Assembly: GCA_016715995.1 (NCBI GenBank) | Contig: JADJXF010000028.1 | Coordinates: forward strand, 1-61,549 | Source: Flavobacteriales bacterium | GTDB taxonomy: Bacteria > Bacteroidota > Bacteroidia > Flavobacteriales_F > PHOS-HE28 | Reading direction: 5' to 3' | Length of the DNA: 61,549 bases | Part shown: piece by piece, positions 17,697 to 26,280 of the stretch | Layout: every line of letters starts with the position of its first letter | How positions within the stretch are numbered: position 1 is the first letter of the stretch | Notes under the pieces: generated by a model | Seen by the model: only the letters and a program-made list of their open reading frames with translations | Database searches by the model: none | What the model was told of the DNA's origin: nothing | Translations under genes and position numbers: made by a program

Positions 17697-18356
17697 TCAC
17701 TGGTTGACCGGTGGCGCGGCAGCCATCGCGTCACGCGTCATCTTCTCGCCGTTCTGGAGGTACTGCACGTAGTGCGTCACCATCCAGCGCTCTTCCTTGC
17801 TCAATAGCGAGGCATGCGGGCCCATGCCCACATTCCTGCCATAGGTGAGGGAATGGAAGATCTTGCCCTCGGGCAGGTCCTTCAGCGGGCCGCTGTAACT
17901 GCCGGGCGGTGGATACTTGCCATTGTTCACCACGGGGCCGTCGCCCGCTCCCTTATCACCGTGGCAATGCTGGCAGAACTTGGCATAGATGGCCTTGCCC
18001 TTATCAACCGTGGCCTCCGTCATGACGATAGGGCTCTTCAGCTGCGCGCCGGCGGCCTCATAGCCCTCCGGGGTGTTGGGGAACGGATACGGCATGTTGA
18101 ACTGCGCCTTTGCGGGATCGGCGCTGAAGGCGATGGTGCCCTCCACCGGCTTGCGCGCGCTGGGGCGGTTGCGCTGCTTCCGCACGAATTCCTCGCTGCG
18201 GAAGTAGGGGTCCTGGCCATAATCCACATAGGCCTCCACGGCCGGGCTGCGGTACATGTCGGGCATGTACTCCACGCCGGGGCTGTTGGGGTCGCCGTCG
18301 CAGGAGGCCATCAGCGCCAGGGCGAGGGAAGCGGTGATCGCGTTGCGCGTGCTCAT
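17697..18356 (-). CDS. actE: Alternative complex III subunit ActE (monohaem cytochrome c lipoprotein)
   Basis: ActE is the peripheral monohaem cytochrome of alternative complex III and a likely exit point for electrons towards the oxidase. The 219-residue protein has a lipoprotein signal (ITASLALALMASC). A proline-rich linker follows with PDMYRSPAVEAYVDY, a hallmark of ActE. The cytochrome c domain has KFCQHCHGDKGAGDG near residue 133 and a plausible distal Met in GRNVGMGPHASLLS. It is separated by 3 bp from actD and 21 bp from actF. Confidence 0.94.
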   Translation of the reverse strand: MSTRNAITASLALALMASCDGDPNSPGVEYMPDMYRSPAVEAYVDYGQDPYFRSEEFVRKQRNRPSARKPVEGTIAFSADPAKAQFNMPYPFPNTPEGYEAAGAQLKSPIVMTEATVDKGKAIYAKFCQHCHGDKGAGDGPVVNNGKYPPPGSYSGPLKDLPEGKIFHSLTYGRNVGMGPHASLLSKEERWMVTHYVQYLQNGEKMTRDAMAAAPPVNQ

Positions 18357-18359
18357 GGC

Positions 18360-18893
18360 TCAGCAGGCTCGTTCGTTGAATTCCACCATGCCGGTGCCCT
18401 GCAGGAGGCCTTCGATCTCCTGCGTGGAGCGGCCATGGTTGTCGGCCGTGCGCACCTCGATGATGAACTTGTCATCCGTGGTGCGCGGGTCGGGGTTGCG
18501 AGCGGGCATGCCCGGCAGCGTCTTGTTGCGGATCAGGTAGGTGAGCGCCATGCCATGGGCGGCGCAGAGCACCGTGAACTCGAAGGTGACCGGGATGAAG
18601 GACGGCACGTTCTGGTAGTAGTGGAAGCTGGGCTTACCGCCGATGTTCATCGGCCAGTCGAAGATGTTGAAGTACCAGATGCCGAGCACCGCCAGCGCCG
18701 CGCCCGTTATCCCGAACATAAAGCTCACGATGCCCAGGCGCGTGCGCGTGATGCCGATGATGGGATCGATACCGTGCACCGGGAAGGGTGAGTACACATC
18801 CTTCACCTTCAGGCCGCCGGAGACGAGCTTGCGCGCGCCGTCCTTCAGCTGCTCTGGGTCGTCGTAGACCGCGTAGATGACCTTGTTCGCCAT
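18360..18893 (-). CDS. actD: Alternative complex III subunit ActD (DUF3341)
   Basis: ActD is a small two-helix membrane subunit of alternative complex III. The 177-residue protein starts with MANKVIYAVYDDPEQLKDGA, a regulatory-looking ferredoxin-like N-terminus typical of DUF3341. It includes the conserved VYSPFPVHGID. Two transmembrane helices lie at about residues 55-75 and 98-120, and a soluble tail carries DDKFIIEVRT. Gaps to its neighbours are 3 bp on both sides, so it is clearly part of the operon. Confidence 0.95.
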   Translation of the reverse strand: MANKVIYAVYDDPEQLKDGARKLVSGGLKVKDVYSPFPVHGIDPIIGITRTRLGIVSFMFGITGAALAVLGIWYFNIFDWPMNIGGKPSFHYYQNVPSFIPVTFEFTVLCAAHGMALTYLIRNKTLPGMPARNPDPRTTDDKFIIEVRTADNHGRSTQEIEGLLQGTGMVEFNERAC

Positions 18894-18896
18894 GGC

Positions 18897-20285
18897 TCAA
18901 TGGTGGTGATGGGTGGCGGCCCGCTGCTTGTAGCTCTCGCCGCTCGTCTTCAGGATGGACTTCACCTCGTTCAGCGCCAGCACCGGGAAGTAGCGCGCGA
19001 AGAGCAGGTAGAGCGTGAAGAAGATGCCGATGGTGCCGAGGAAGACGCCCACATCCACCCAGGTCGGGTGGAACATGGTCCAGGCGCTGGGCATGTAATC
19101 GCGGTGCAAGCTGGTCACGATGATCACGAAGCGCTCGAACCACATGCCGATGTTCACGACGATGCTCATGAAGAAGGTGAAGCCCAAGTGGGTGCGCAGC
19201 TTCTTGAACCAGAAGAGCTGAGGGCTGATGACGTTGCAGGTCATCATGCTCCAGTAGGCCCACAGGTAGGGGCCGGTGGCCCGGTTGATGAACGCATAGC
19301 TCTCGTACTCCACGCCGCTGTACCAGCTGATGAAGAGCTCGGTGATGTACGCCACGCCCACGATGGAGCCGGTGACGATGATCACAATGTTCATGTACTC
19401 GATGTGCTTCTTGGTGATGTAGGCCTCCAGGTGCATCACCTTGCGCATCACAAGCAGAAGCGTCTGCACCATGGCGAAGCCGCTGAACACGGCGCCGCTC
19501 ACGAAGTACGGCGGGAAGATGGTGGTGTGCCAGCCGGGAATGATGGATGTGGCGAAGTCCATGCTCACCACGCTGTGCACGGAGAACACCAGCGGAGTGG
19601 CGATGCCGGCCAACACCAGACTCACCTCCTCGAAGCGCGTCCAGGCCTTGGCATTGCCCGTCCAGCCGAAGCTGAGAATCCCATAGATCTTCTTCATGGT
19701 GGGCTTCGTCACCTTGTCGCGGATGGTGGCGAAGTCGGGGATGAGGCCGATGTACCAGAACACGAGCGATACGCTGAAGTAGGTGCTGATCGCGAACACA
19801 TCCCAAAGGAGCGGTGAATTGAAGTTCACCCAGAGGCTGCCGAACTGGTTGGGCAGGGGCAGCACCCAATAGGCCATCCAGATCCTTCCCATGTGGATGC
19901 CGGGGAAGGTGGCGGCCATGATCACGGCGAAGATGGTCATGGCCTCCGCGCTGCGGTTGATGGCCATGCGCCAGCGCTGGCGGAAGAGCAGCAGCACCGC
20001 GCTGATGAGCGTGCCGGCATGGCCGATGCCAACCCACCACACGAAGTTGGTGATGTCCCAGGCCCAATCCACGGTCTTGTTGAGGCCCCAGACACCGATG
20101 CCCTTGCTGATCAAGTATAGTATGCAGCCCGTGCCGTAAGCGGCGATCAGGCTGGCGATGGTCATCAGGATGTACCAGCCGCGCGGGGCCTTGTTCTCGA
20201 TCGGCCGCACGATATCCTCCGTGACATCGTGGTAGGTCTTGTGACCGAGGATGAGCGGTTCGCGGATCGCTGCTTCTGCGTGCAT
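18897..20285 (-). CDS. actC: Alternative complex III subunit ActC (NrfD-like quinol-binding membrane subunit)
   Basis: ActC is the NrfD/PsrC-like membrane subunit thought to bind menaquinol. The 462-residue protein has ten predicted helices and ActC landmarks such as ILGHKTYHDVTEDI, WWVGIGHAGTLISAVLLL, FPGIHMGRIWMAYW and NMWFERFVII-like NIGMWFERFVII. It ends in a short His-run (ATHHHH). It is located 28 bp after actB and 3 bp before actD. Confidence 0.95.
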   Translation of the reverse strand: MHAEAAIREPLILGHKTYHDVTEDIVRPIENKAPRGWYILMTIASLIAAYGTGCILYLISKGIGVWGLNKTVDWAWDITNFVWWVGIGHAGTLISAVLLLFRQRWRMAINRSAEAMTIFAVIMAATFPGIHMGRIWMAYWVLPLPNQFGSLWVNFNSPLLWDVFAISTYFSVSLVFWYIGLIPDFATIRDKVTKPTMKKIYGILSFGWTGNAKAWTRFEEVSLVLAGIATPLVFSVHSVVSMDFATSIIPGWHTTIFPPYFVSGAVFSGFAMVQTLLLVMRKVMHLEAYITKKHIEYMNIVIIVTGSIVGVAYITELFISWYSGVEYESYAFINRATGPYLWAYWSMMTCNVISPQLFWFKKLRTHLGFTFFMSIVVNIGMWFERFVIIVTSLHRDYMPSAWTMFHPTWVDVGVFLGTIGIFFTLYLLFARYFPVLALNEVKSILKTSGESYKQRAATHHHH

Positions 20286-20313
20286 GGGGTCCTGATCGTT
20301 TTCCTTAAGCGTG

Positions 20314-23300
20314 TTAGGCCGTTTCCGCCTCCGTGTTGCGCACCTTGACGAGGTAATTCACATTGGGTTTCACGCCGATCTCCTCGAGCATGTGATAGCT
20401 GCGGTCACCCTCGGCCTTGCCGCGCACCATGCTCTGCTTGTCGTTCAGGTCGCCGAAGATGATGGCGCCCGTGCCGCAAGCGGCGCTGCAGGCCGTCTCG
20501 ATGCTGCCGTCCTTCACCGGCGTGCCTGCCTTCTTGGCCGCGAGCTTGCCGGCCTGGATGTTTTGCACGCACATGCTGCACTTCTCGATCACGCCGCGCG
20601 CGCGCACGGTTACATCCGGGTTCAGCACCATGCGACCCAGGTCATCCCACGCGGGGTTCACCTCGCCGAACTTGTCGCTGACGTAATTGAACCAATTGAA
20701 GCGGCGCACCTTGTACGGGCAGTTGTTCGCGCAGTACCGCGTGCCGATGCAGCGGTTGTAGACCATCTGATTGAGGCCCTCGTTGCTGTGCGTGGTGGCG
20801 GCCACCGGGCACACCGTCTCGCACGGCGCGTGATTGCAGTGCTGGCACATCACCGGCATGAAGAAGACCGTCGGGCGTTCCGAAGGCTCCTCCATCCTGG
20901 TGTACAGTGAGATCTTGCTCTCGCCGGCCTCACGGCCTTCATGCCACTTGGTGTCGCTGCTGTAATAGCGGTCCAAGCGAAGCCAGTGCATCTCGCGGCT
21001 GCGGCGCACTTCGTCCTTGCCCACCACCGAGATGTTGTTCTCGCTGTTGCATGCGGTGATGCAAGCTCCGCAGCCGATGCAGCTGTTCAGGTCGATGCTG
21101 AGGCCCCAACGATGGCCCACACCCTCCACCGGATGCTCGGCCCACAGGTCGAACGCCGCTACCGGCTTGCGGTCCCGTGAGTCGATGACCCCGTCCTCGT
21201 TCACATCCTCATGCACCGGCAGGGTGTGCGGCTTGTTGTAGGCGTTCCTGTCGCCCGCCTTGTACACACCGACGGAGGTCTCCCTCACGATGCTGTGACG
21301 GTCCATGTGCGTGAGGTGCGTCTGCGTGATGGCCACCGGATAAGTCTCACCGGTGGCGGTCAAGCTCACATTCACGGCATCGTAGCTCACCGAGCCATTG
21401 CGCAGGCTTGTGAAGGGATAAGCGTTCCGGCCCACCGAGCCGAACACGCCGTTATGGTCGGTGGTGCAAGCGGCTTTGCCCACTTTCTCGCCATTCGCTC
21501 CACGACCGTAGCCGAGGGCGATGGCGATGGTTCCGGGCTTCTGGCCAGGGCTGAAGATTGCAGGTAGTACGATCTCGCTGGTTCCTGCAGTAACCTTTAC
21601 CTGAAGTGCTGGAGACTGCTCGCCAACCTTCAGTGCATCCTCTGGATCACGCATCACCCCGTCTGCCAGCCGCATCAAGTCGGAACCGGCCATGCACACA
21701 TAATTGTCCCATGTAATCTTCGTCAGCGGGTCGGGCATCTCCTGCAGCCAAGGATTGTTGGCATGCTGGCCGTCGCCGATGGCTTCCGTTGCGTAGAGGC
21801 TCAGCTCCCACTCACTGGCACCGTTCGCGGCCTGTTTCGCAGCGGCGGCGGCAGTGCCAAGGTCACCCGCGAAAGCAACGGGTGTTGCAGGCATGGTGTG
21901 CGAGGCGAGCACGCCATCGTGCAGGCTCTGATTCCATACCGAATCGAAGGATGCGCCAGCAGAATGGGCGGCAAGATTGGCCTGCCAGGTCTGCTTGATG
22001 AAGTCGTTCCACTTGGCCTCGCTGCCGCTCCACTTCAGCACGCTCTCCTGCCATGATCTGGTATCGAAGAGCTTACCGATCACCGGCTGAGCCAAGGCAT
22101 ACTGACCGACCTTCGGCATGAAGTCTCCCCAGCTCTCGAGGTAGTGGTTGTCTGGGCAGATCCAGTTGCACAAGCTGGCGGTCTCATCGGCGTAGCGGCT
22201 GAAACTCACGCTCAGGCCGACCTTGCTCAGACCGCTCTTGAACCCAGCAGCATTGGAGAGGCTGTATGCAGGATTCACCCCGGCCATCAGCACCGCACCG
22301 ATGGCGCCAGCGTTCATGTCCTTGACCAGTTGCGCAGCGACGGCATCATCGCCTTGGAAGAAGTAGGTGTGGTTGTCAAGGTCGATGGTGCTGCCATAGT
22401 TGCCCAGCATGCTGTTGATGCTGTTCACCAGTACCTGCACTCCTTCATCGTTGCTACCGCAGACCACGAGGCTCCTGCCACGCGCGTTCCAAAGCGCATC
22501 GGCCGCCTGATTGAGTTCCGCGCTGTCCATGCCGCCGCCCACGCTCACGCCGCCGCTCTTCTTCGCTATGGCATCGTGCAGCGCGATCACCGCAAAGGGA
22601 ATCTCGCTCGGTTTCACCGGGATGCGCGCGTCGGCGTTGGCGCCGGTGATGCTCATGCGCGCCTCCACCTGGAAGTGCTTGTTCATGGCACCGTCAGGGT
22701 TGCGCCGACTGGCATATTGCCAAGTGTACTCGGTGGTGCTGCCCCAGCTGCTCAGGAAGTCGGCATCCAGGCTCACGACCGCATCGGCCTTGGTGAAATC
22801 GTAGCTGGGGAATACGCGCTTGCCAAAGCTCTTGAGGTTGGCGCCGGTGACGCCGCTGTAGCTGATGGTGTCGTGCTGCACATGCTCCACCGTGCTGTAC
22901 CGTGCCTTCAGCGCTGCGATGGCCGCATTCGTGCTCGGACTGATGACGGTGTTGGTGAGGACCACGATGCGCTTGTCAGCGGCGATTGCGGCGTTCAACC
23001 CATCGGTGATGGCCTTGTCGGCATCGGCCCAGGTGGATCGGCCCTCGCGGCTGTACGGAACCTTCAACCGTTCATTGTCATACAGCGAGAGCACTGAGCT
23101 ATTGATGCGCGCGTTCACCACGCCCTTTGGCAGCGCCGGGTTCCGGTTGATGCCGAATTGCGGATTGCCCTTGATGTGGATCGGGCGCCCCTCGCGGGTC
23201 TTCACCAGGATGCTCGCGAAGTCCTGCCCATCGTAGAAGGTGCTCGCATACCAGTTGGCTACACCCGGCGTGATCTCCTCGGGCTTGGTCACGTAAGGGA

Positions 23301-23529
23301 TGCTCTTGATGACCGGGGTCTCGCAGGCGGCCAGCGTGGCGGCGCCCAGGGAGAAGCCGAGGAACTTCAGGAAGTCGCGGCGGCCGGTGTGCGCTCCATT
23401 GAAGTTGGCATCACCCAACACCTGGTCGATGGCCAGCTCCTGAGGGAACTCGCTCTCGCGAGCCTTGATCGCCTCGGTGTCCTGACGCAGGTCGGCCGCG
23501 TCCATCCAGATTCGCTTCGTGCTCGACAT
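20314..23529 (-). CDS. actB: Alternative complex III subunit ActB (molybdopterin-oxidoreductase-like plus 4Fe-4S domains)
   Basis: ActB is the large periplasmic subunit of alternative complex III. It fuses a molybdopterin-oxidoreductase-like domain, which in studied complexes lacks the cofactor, to an iron-sulfur domain. The 1071-residue protein has a twin-arginine export motif (GRRDFLKFLGFSLGAATLAAC, Arg50-Arg51). The C-terminal third carries ferredoxin-type cysteine groups: CIGCGACITACNSEN near residue 818, CQHCNHAPCETVCP near 895, CIGTRYCANNCPYK near 925, CSMCVQNI near 981 and CSAACGTGAI near 1010. Together they ligate one 3Fe-4S and three 4Fe-4S centres in characterised homologues. A 15-bp gap separates it from actA. 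Confidence 0.96.
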   Translation of the reverse strand: MSSTKRIWMDAADLRQDTEAIKARESEFPQELAIDQVLGDANFNGAHTGRRDFLKFLGFSLGAATLAACETPVIKSIPYVTKPEEITPGVANWYASTFYDGQDFASILVKTREGRPIHIKGNPQFGINRNPALPKGVVNARINSSVLSLYDNERLKVPYSREGRSTWADADKAITDGLNAAIAADKRIVVLTNTVISPSTNAAIAALKARYSTVEHVQHDTISYSGVTGANLKSFGKRVFPSYDFTKADAVVSLDADFLSSWGSTTEYTWQYASRRNPDGAMNKHFQVEARMSITGANADARIPVKPSEIPFAVIALHDAIAKKSGGVSVGGGMDSAELNQAADALWNARGRSLVVCGSNDEGVQVLVNSINSMLGNYGSTIDLDNHTYFFQGDDAVAAQLVKDMNAGAIGAVLMAGVNPAYSLSNAAGFKSGLSKVGLSVSFSRYADETASLCNWICPDNHYLESWGDFMPKVGQYALAQPVIGKLFDTRSWQESVLKWSGSEAKWNDFIKQTWQANLAAHSAGASFDSVWNQSLHDGVLASHTMPATPVAFAGDLGTAAAAAKQAANGASEWELSLYATEAIGDGQHANNPWLQEMPDPLTKITWDNYVCMAGSDLMRLADGVMRDPEDALKVGEQSPALQVKVTAGTSEIVLPAIFSPGQKPGTIAIALGYGRGANGEKVGKAACTTDHNGVFGSVGRNAYPFTSLRNGSVSYDAVNVSLTATGETYPVAITQTHLTHMDRHSIVRETSVGVYKAGDRNAYNKPHTLPVHEDVNEDGVIDSRDRKPVAAFDLWAEHPVEGVGHRWGLSIDLNSCIGCGACITACNSENNISVVGKDEVRRSREMHWLRLDRYYSSDTKWHEGREAGESKISLYTRMEEPSERPTVFFMPVMCQHCNHAPCETVCPVAATTHSNEGLNQMVYNRCIGTRYCANNCPYKVRRFNWFNYVSDKFGEVNPAWDDLGRMVLNPDVTVRARGVIEKCSMCVQNIQAGKLAAKKAGTPVKDGSIETACSAACGTGAIIFGDLNDKQSMVRGKAEGDRSYHMLEEIGVKPNVNYLVKVRNTEAETA

Positions 23530-23544
23530 TGTCCGCGCGTTGTT

Positions 23545-24873
23545 CTAATAGTGGCACTTGGCGCATTCCCAGCCGCCAAGCTCCTTCACGGTGATTTTGC
23601 CGTCCTCCAGGTACTTCTTCAGCTCGCCATGACCGAGGATAGTGTCCCCGTTCAAGCGCGCCATCACCTCATCGTAATAGCCATTGCCCGCCATCTTCAC
23701 CTCACGTTCGTTGTGGCAAGTGATGCACCACTTCATGGTGAGCGGCGCCCATTGCTCAGCCACATCCATCTGCTCATCGATGGGTCCGTGGCACTCCTGG
23801 CATTCCAATTTCCCCACGGACACGTGGGTGGCGTGGCTGAAGTAGGCATGGTCCGGCAGGTTGTGAACCTTCACCCAGCGCACCGGCTCCTCCTGCCCTG
23901 TGAAGGCGCCTTTCTCCGGGTCCCATCCGGCATGCTGGTGGATCTTCTTGATCTCTTTGGTGCCGGCTTCCGTTCGGCCCGTGCTTACCGCTTTGTGGCA
24001 GTTCATGCACACATTCACGCTTGGGATGCCCGCATGCTTGCTCTTCTCGGCGCTGCTGTGGCAGTACTGGCAGTTGATGGCCAAGTTGCCCTTGTTCGCC
24101 TTGCCAGCGTGCAGCGTGTGGTTGAAGAGAATGGGCTGCTCCGGTTTGTAGTGCGGCACCTCATCGCCTCCGTAGACTCCTATGACCCAAGCGGCATCCC
24201 AAAGCTTGAGGATCACCCAAACAGTGATGAAGAGGCCAACGAAGCTCATGAACACCTTGTGCTCCCATGCCCATGCGCGGAAGCGCTGCATGCGCGAGGT
24301 CTCCGGCAACGTGCCCTTGCCCTCGGCTTCGCTCACGGCATTGGCAAGGCTGCGCTTCACGCCGCTGAGGCTGAGTCCCACGATCAGAAAGAGCAGCGCC
24401 AAAACCAGCAGCCAGAGCCAGTTGTTGGAGCCTTGGTCAGTTGGTTCGCCAGTCGGTGGTTTTGGGGTGTCGGCGACTGGTGGCGCCCAATTGTCGACGT
24501 AGTAGAAGATGGCGTCGATCTCCTCGTTGGTCAAGGCCACCGGCGTCATGATCGTGGGCTTGTACTCGTCCCAGATCTTCACGGCCAATTCGTTGCCCGT
24601 CTTCAGGTAGGCCTGGCTGTTCTTCACCCAGGCGTACAGGTCGCCCTTCCCTTCCCACTTGACCTTGGCGCCTCTTAGCGCCGGACCGGTCATTTTCGAG
24701 TCCACCTTGTGGCAGCTCGCGCAATTGCCCTTGAAGAGCTTCTCCCCAGAGGCGTAAAGCGCCGCATCAGCCGGCTGCGCTTGGGCAGCGGAGAGGCTGA
24801 GGGACAGAATAAGCGCGAAAGCGGTGCGGATGGACCTGATGGAACGTCGTGAAAGACAGGCTGGAAGCGGCAT
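23545..24873 (-). CDS. actA: Alternative complex III subunit ActA (multihaem cytochrome c with fused monohaem domain)
   Basis: ActA is the multihaem subunit that conducts electrons in alternative complex III. The 442-residue product has six CxxCH motifs: CASCH (51-55), CQYCH (about 266), CMNCH (about 288), CQECH (about 357), CITCH (about 381) and CAKCH (437-441), the last one residue from the C-terminus. The first belongs to an N-terminal class I cytochrome domain fused to the usual pentahaem part; two helices separate them (NNWLWLLVLALLFLIVGL and FMSFVGLFITVWVILKLW). The ATG at 24873 precedes a signal peptide; the longer in-frame extension would cross the promoter element. It is the first gene of the operon. 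Confidence 0.94.
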   Translation of the reverse strand: MPLPACLSRRSIRSIRTAFALILSLSLSAAQAQPADAALYASGEKLFKGNCASCHKVDSKMTGPALRGAKVKWEGKGDLYAWVKNSQAYLKTGNELAVKIWDEYKPTIMTPVALTNEEIDAIFYYVDNWAPPVADTPKPPTGEPTDQGSNNWLWLLVLALLFLIVGLSLSGVKRSLANAVSEAEGKGTLPETSRMQRFRAWAWEHKVFMSFVGLFITVWVILKLWDAAWVIGVYGGDEVPHYKPEQPILFNHTLHAGKANKGNLAINCQYCHSSAEKSKHAGIPSVNVCMNCHKAVSTGRTEAGTKEIKKIHQHAGWDPEKGAFTGQEEPVRWVKVHNLPDHAYFSHATHVSVGKLECQECHGPIDEQMDVAEQWAPLTMKWCITCHNEREVKMAGNGYYDEVMARLNGDTILGHGELKKYLEDGKITVKELGGWECAKCHY

Positions 24874-24915
24874 TCCGAGGGGATTAGAAGGGAGCAGGTC
24901 CCGAAAGTCCGGCGG

Positions 24916-24923
24916 CAAAAATA
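24916..24923 (-). promoter_or_regulatory. -7 promoter element TATTTTTG of the act-cta operon
   Basis: The minus strand reads TATTTTTG, an exact TAnnTTTG match, 43 bp upstream of the actA ATG at 24873. There is no clear -33 TTG at normal spacing. The rest of the 295-bp interval up to the next gene (25169) holds only that gene's own -7 box; I see nothing else in it. Confidence 0.55.
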
Positions 24924-25145
24924 AACGGGGAAGCATACGGCGGCCGGTAGGGGGTCACGGATGCCATGCAAGCGTCACTATTTAGAGCGCATCTAAACAA
25001 CAGCCAGCATCAAAGAGGGCCATTCTCAGTGGTTGAAGAGCGGCGGAATTGCTGTGTTCGCCCCCCATCCCATTTGCTCCAATCCAAGCGCCCAGACTGA
25101 GCGATGTCCATGCCGTGCCCGTCATTCAAGCAAAGGGACCCGGCA

Positions 25146-25153
25146 TACTTTTG
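25146..25153 (+). promoter_or_regulatory. -7 promoter element TACTTTTG before the SPOR-like gene
   Basis: An exact TAnnTTTG match ends 15 bp before the GTG start at 25169. Transcription would begin only about ten bases ahead of the start codon. Confidence 0.5.
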
Positions 25154-25168
25154 GGCAATACGGAACCT

Positions 25169-25639
25169 GTGACCCACCGCTTCCTCTTCCTTCTTTCAAT
25201 CGTGTTCGCCGGTGGGCTGCTCGCTCAGGACCCGCCGCCTGTCCGCTACTTCGAACCATTCAAAGGAGAACGCTCCTCAATCCCCCTCGACACTCCAGTG
25301 ACTTCGGATCTGCCTGCCGGACAGGTTATCTTCCACTCCGACCCGCAGGTGGAGCGGCTCATGCAGCAGTACAAGGATCTCGACCATCCTCAGCCCGGAT
25401 TTCGCGTGCAGATCTTCTTGGGGGAACGGAAAGCCGCGGAGGACACAAAGCGCACCTTCCTTCAAAGGAACCCGGACATTCCAGCCTACCAGAGTTGGCT
25501 GGCGCCGAACTGGCGGTTGCGCGTCGGCGATTGCCGCACGCGCCTCGAGGCTGAGCGATTACTCCGCGACCTGCGAACCACTTACCCCGGAAGCTACATC
25601 GTTCCGGATGAGATTGAGATGCCGCTTCTGCCTAGGTGA
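25169..25639 (+). CDS. Secreted SPOR-like domain protein
   Basis: The 156-residue protein is read from a GTG before a signal peptide (THRFLFLLSIVFAGGLLAQ). The longer frame back to 25049 has no family character and would cross the -7 element. After a Pro-rich linker, residues about 75-150 resemble a SPOR peptidoglycan-binding fold: PGFRVQIFLGERKAAEDTKR, then WRLRVGDCRTRLEAERLLRD and GSYIVPDEIEMP. SPOR domains bind denuded glycan strands at division sites, but many Bacteroidota proteins use them elsewhere. The gene stands alone, with its own -7 element. Confidence 0.7.
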   Translation: MTHRFLFLLSIVFAGGLLAQDPPPVRYFEPFKGERSSIPLDTPVTSDLPAGQVIFHSDPQVERLMQQYKDLDHPQPGFRVQIFLGERKAAEDTKRTFLQRNPDIPAYQSWLAPNWRLRVGDCRTRLEAERLLRDLRTTYPGSYIVPDEIEMPLLPR

Positions 25640-25699
25640 TCAGCGCAATCTTGAGGTGATGAACCGTAGTGACTGTTCCGAACAACGCATCCCGTGATC

Positions 25700-26200
25700 A
25701 TGTCCGATTCATTCGCATCGTCCCGGGAGAACGGAGCTCATGCGTTGCTGTCCTGGTTCGTTGGCCAATACGAAGGCACTGCGCGCACTTGGTTCGAGCC
25801 AGGCGACCCCGTGGATACCGCCGCAGTGAAGGGCGGCTTGCGCCTCATCCTTGGCGGCCGCTTCCTGTTGCATGAATACAACAGCACATTCGAAGGCAAG
25901 CCAATCGAAGGACTGGCAATCACCGGTTACTACCTCGGCGATGGCCACTGGCAGACCGCGTGGATCGACAGCTTCCACAACGGCACGCGCATCATGCTGA
26001 GCGAGGGCGCTCCCGGCGGTGATCCGTTGAAGCCTGATGTGCGTGGCGCCTATCCGGCTGACGTCGGACCGGATTGGGGCTGGCGGACCACCATGGAGCG
26101 GCCCGACCCCACCCGATTGGTGATTTCGCACTTCAACATCACCCCGGACGGGCAGGAGGTGAAAGCAGTGGAGTTCGACTACCGGAAGGTCGGCGGTTGA
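25700..26200 (+). CDS. DUF1579 family protein
   Basis: The 166-residue cytosolic-looking protein shows the DUF1579 pattern: LLSWFVGQYEGTARTWFEPG, then GLRLILGGRFLLHEYNSTFE, IEGLAITGYYLGDGHWQTAW and a final strand KAVEFDYRK. The family folds as a lipocalin-like barrel and has no agreed function. The ATG at 25700 follows an in-frame GTG by two codons. It is convergent with infB; an inverted repeat lies at its stop codon. No close partner gene is apparent. Confidence 0.75.
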   Translation: MSDSFASSRENGAHALLSWFVGQYEGTARTWFEPGDPVDTAAVKGGLRLILGGRFLLHEYNSTFEGKPIEGLAITGYYLGDGHWQTAWIDSFHNGTRIMLSEGAPGGDPLKPDVRGAYPADVGPDWGWRTTMERPDPTRLVISHFNITPDGQEVKAVEFDYRKVGG

Positions 26201-26241
26201 CGCCAAGGCACGTTGGGAAGCGCCCAACCCACAGGTCAACC
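26195..26241 (+). terminator. Nested inverted repeat between convergent DUF1579 and infB genes
   Basis: Outer arms GGTTGAC (26195-26201, covering the stop codon) and GTCAACC (26235-26241) enclose an inner hairpin GTTGGG / CCCAAC (26212-26228). The outer arm is followed by TTCT. The shape suits a terminator, but the T-run is weak. Confidence 0.4.
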
Positions 26242-26280
26242 TTCTAGCGGCGCTGGTGCCGGCGCAGAAGAGGGGTGCCG

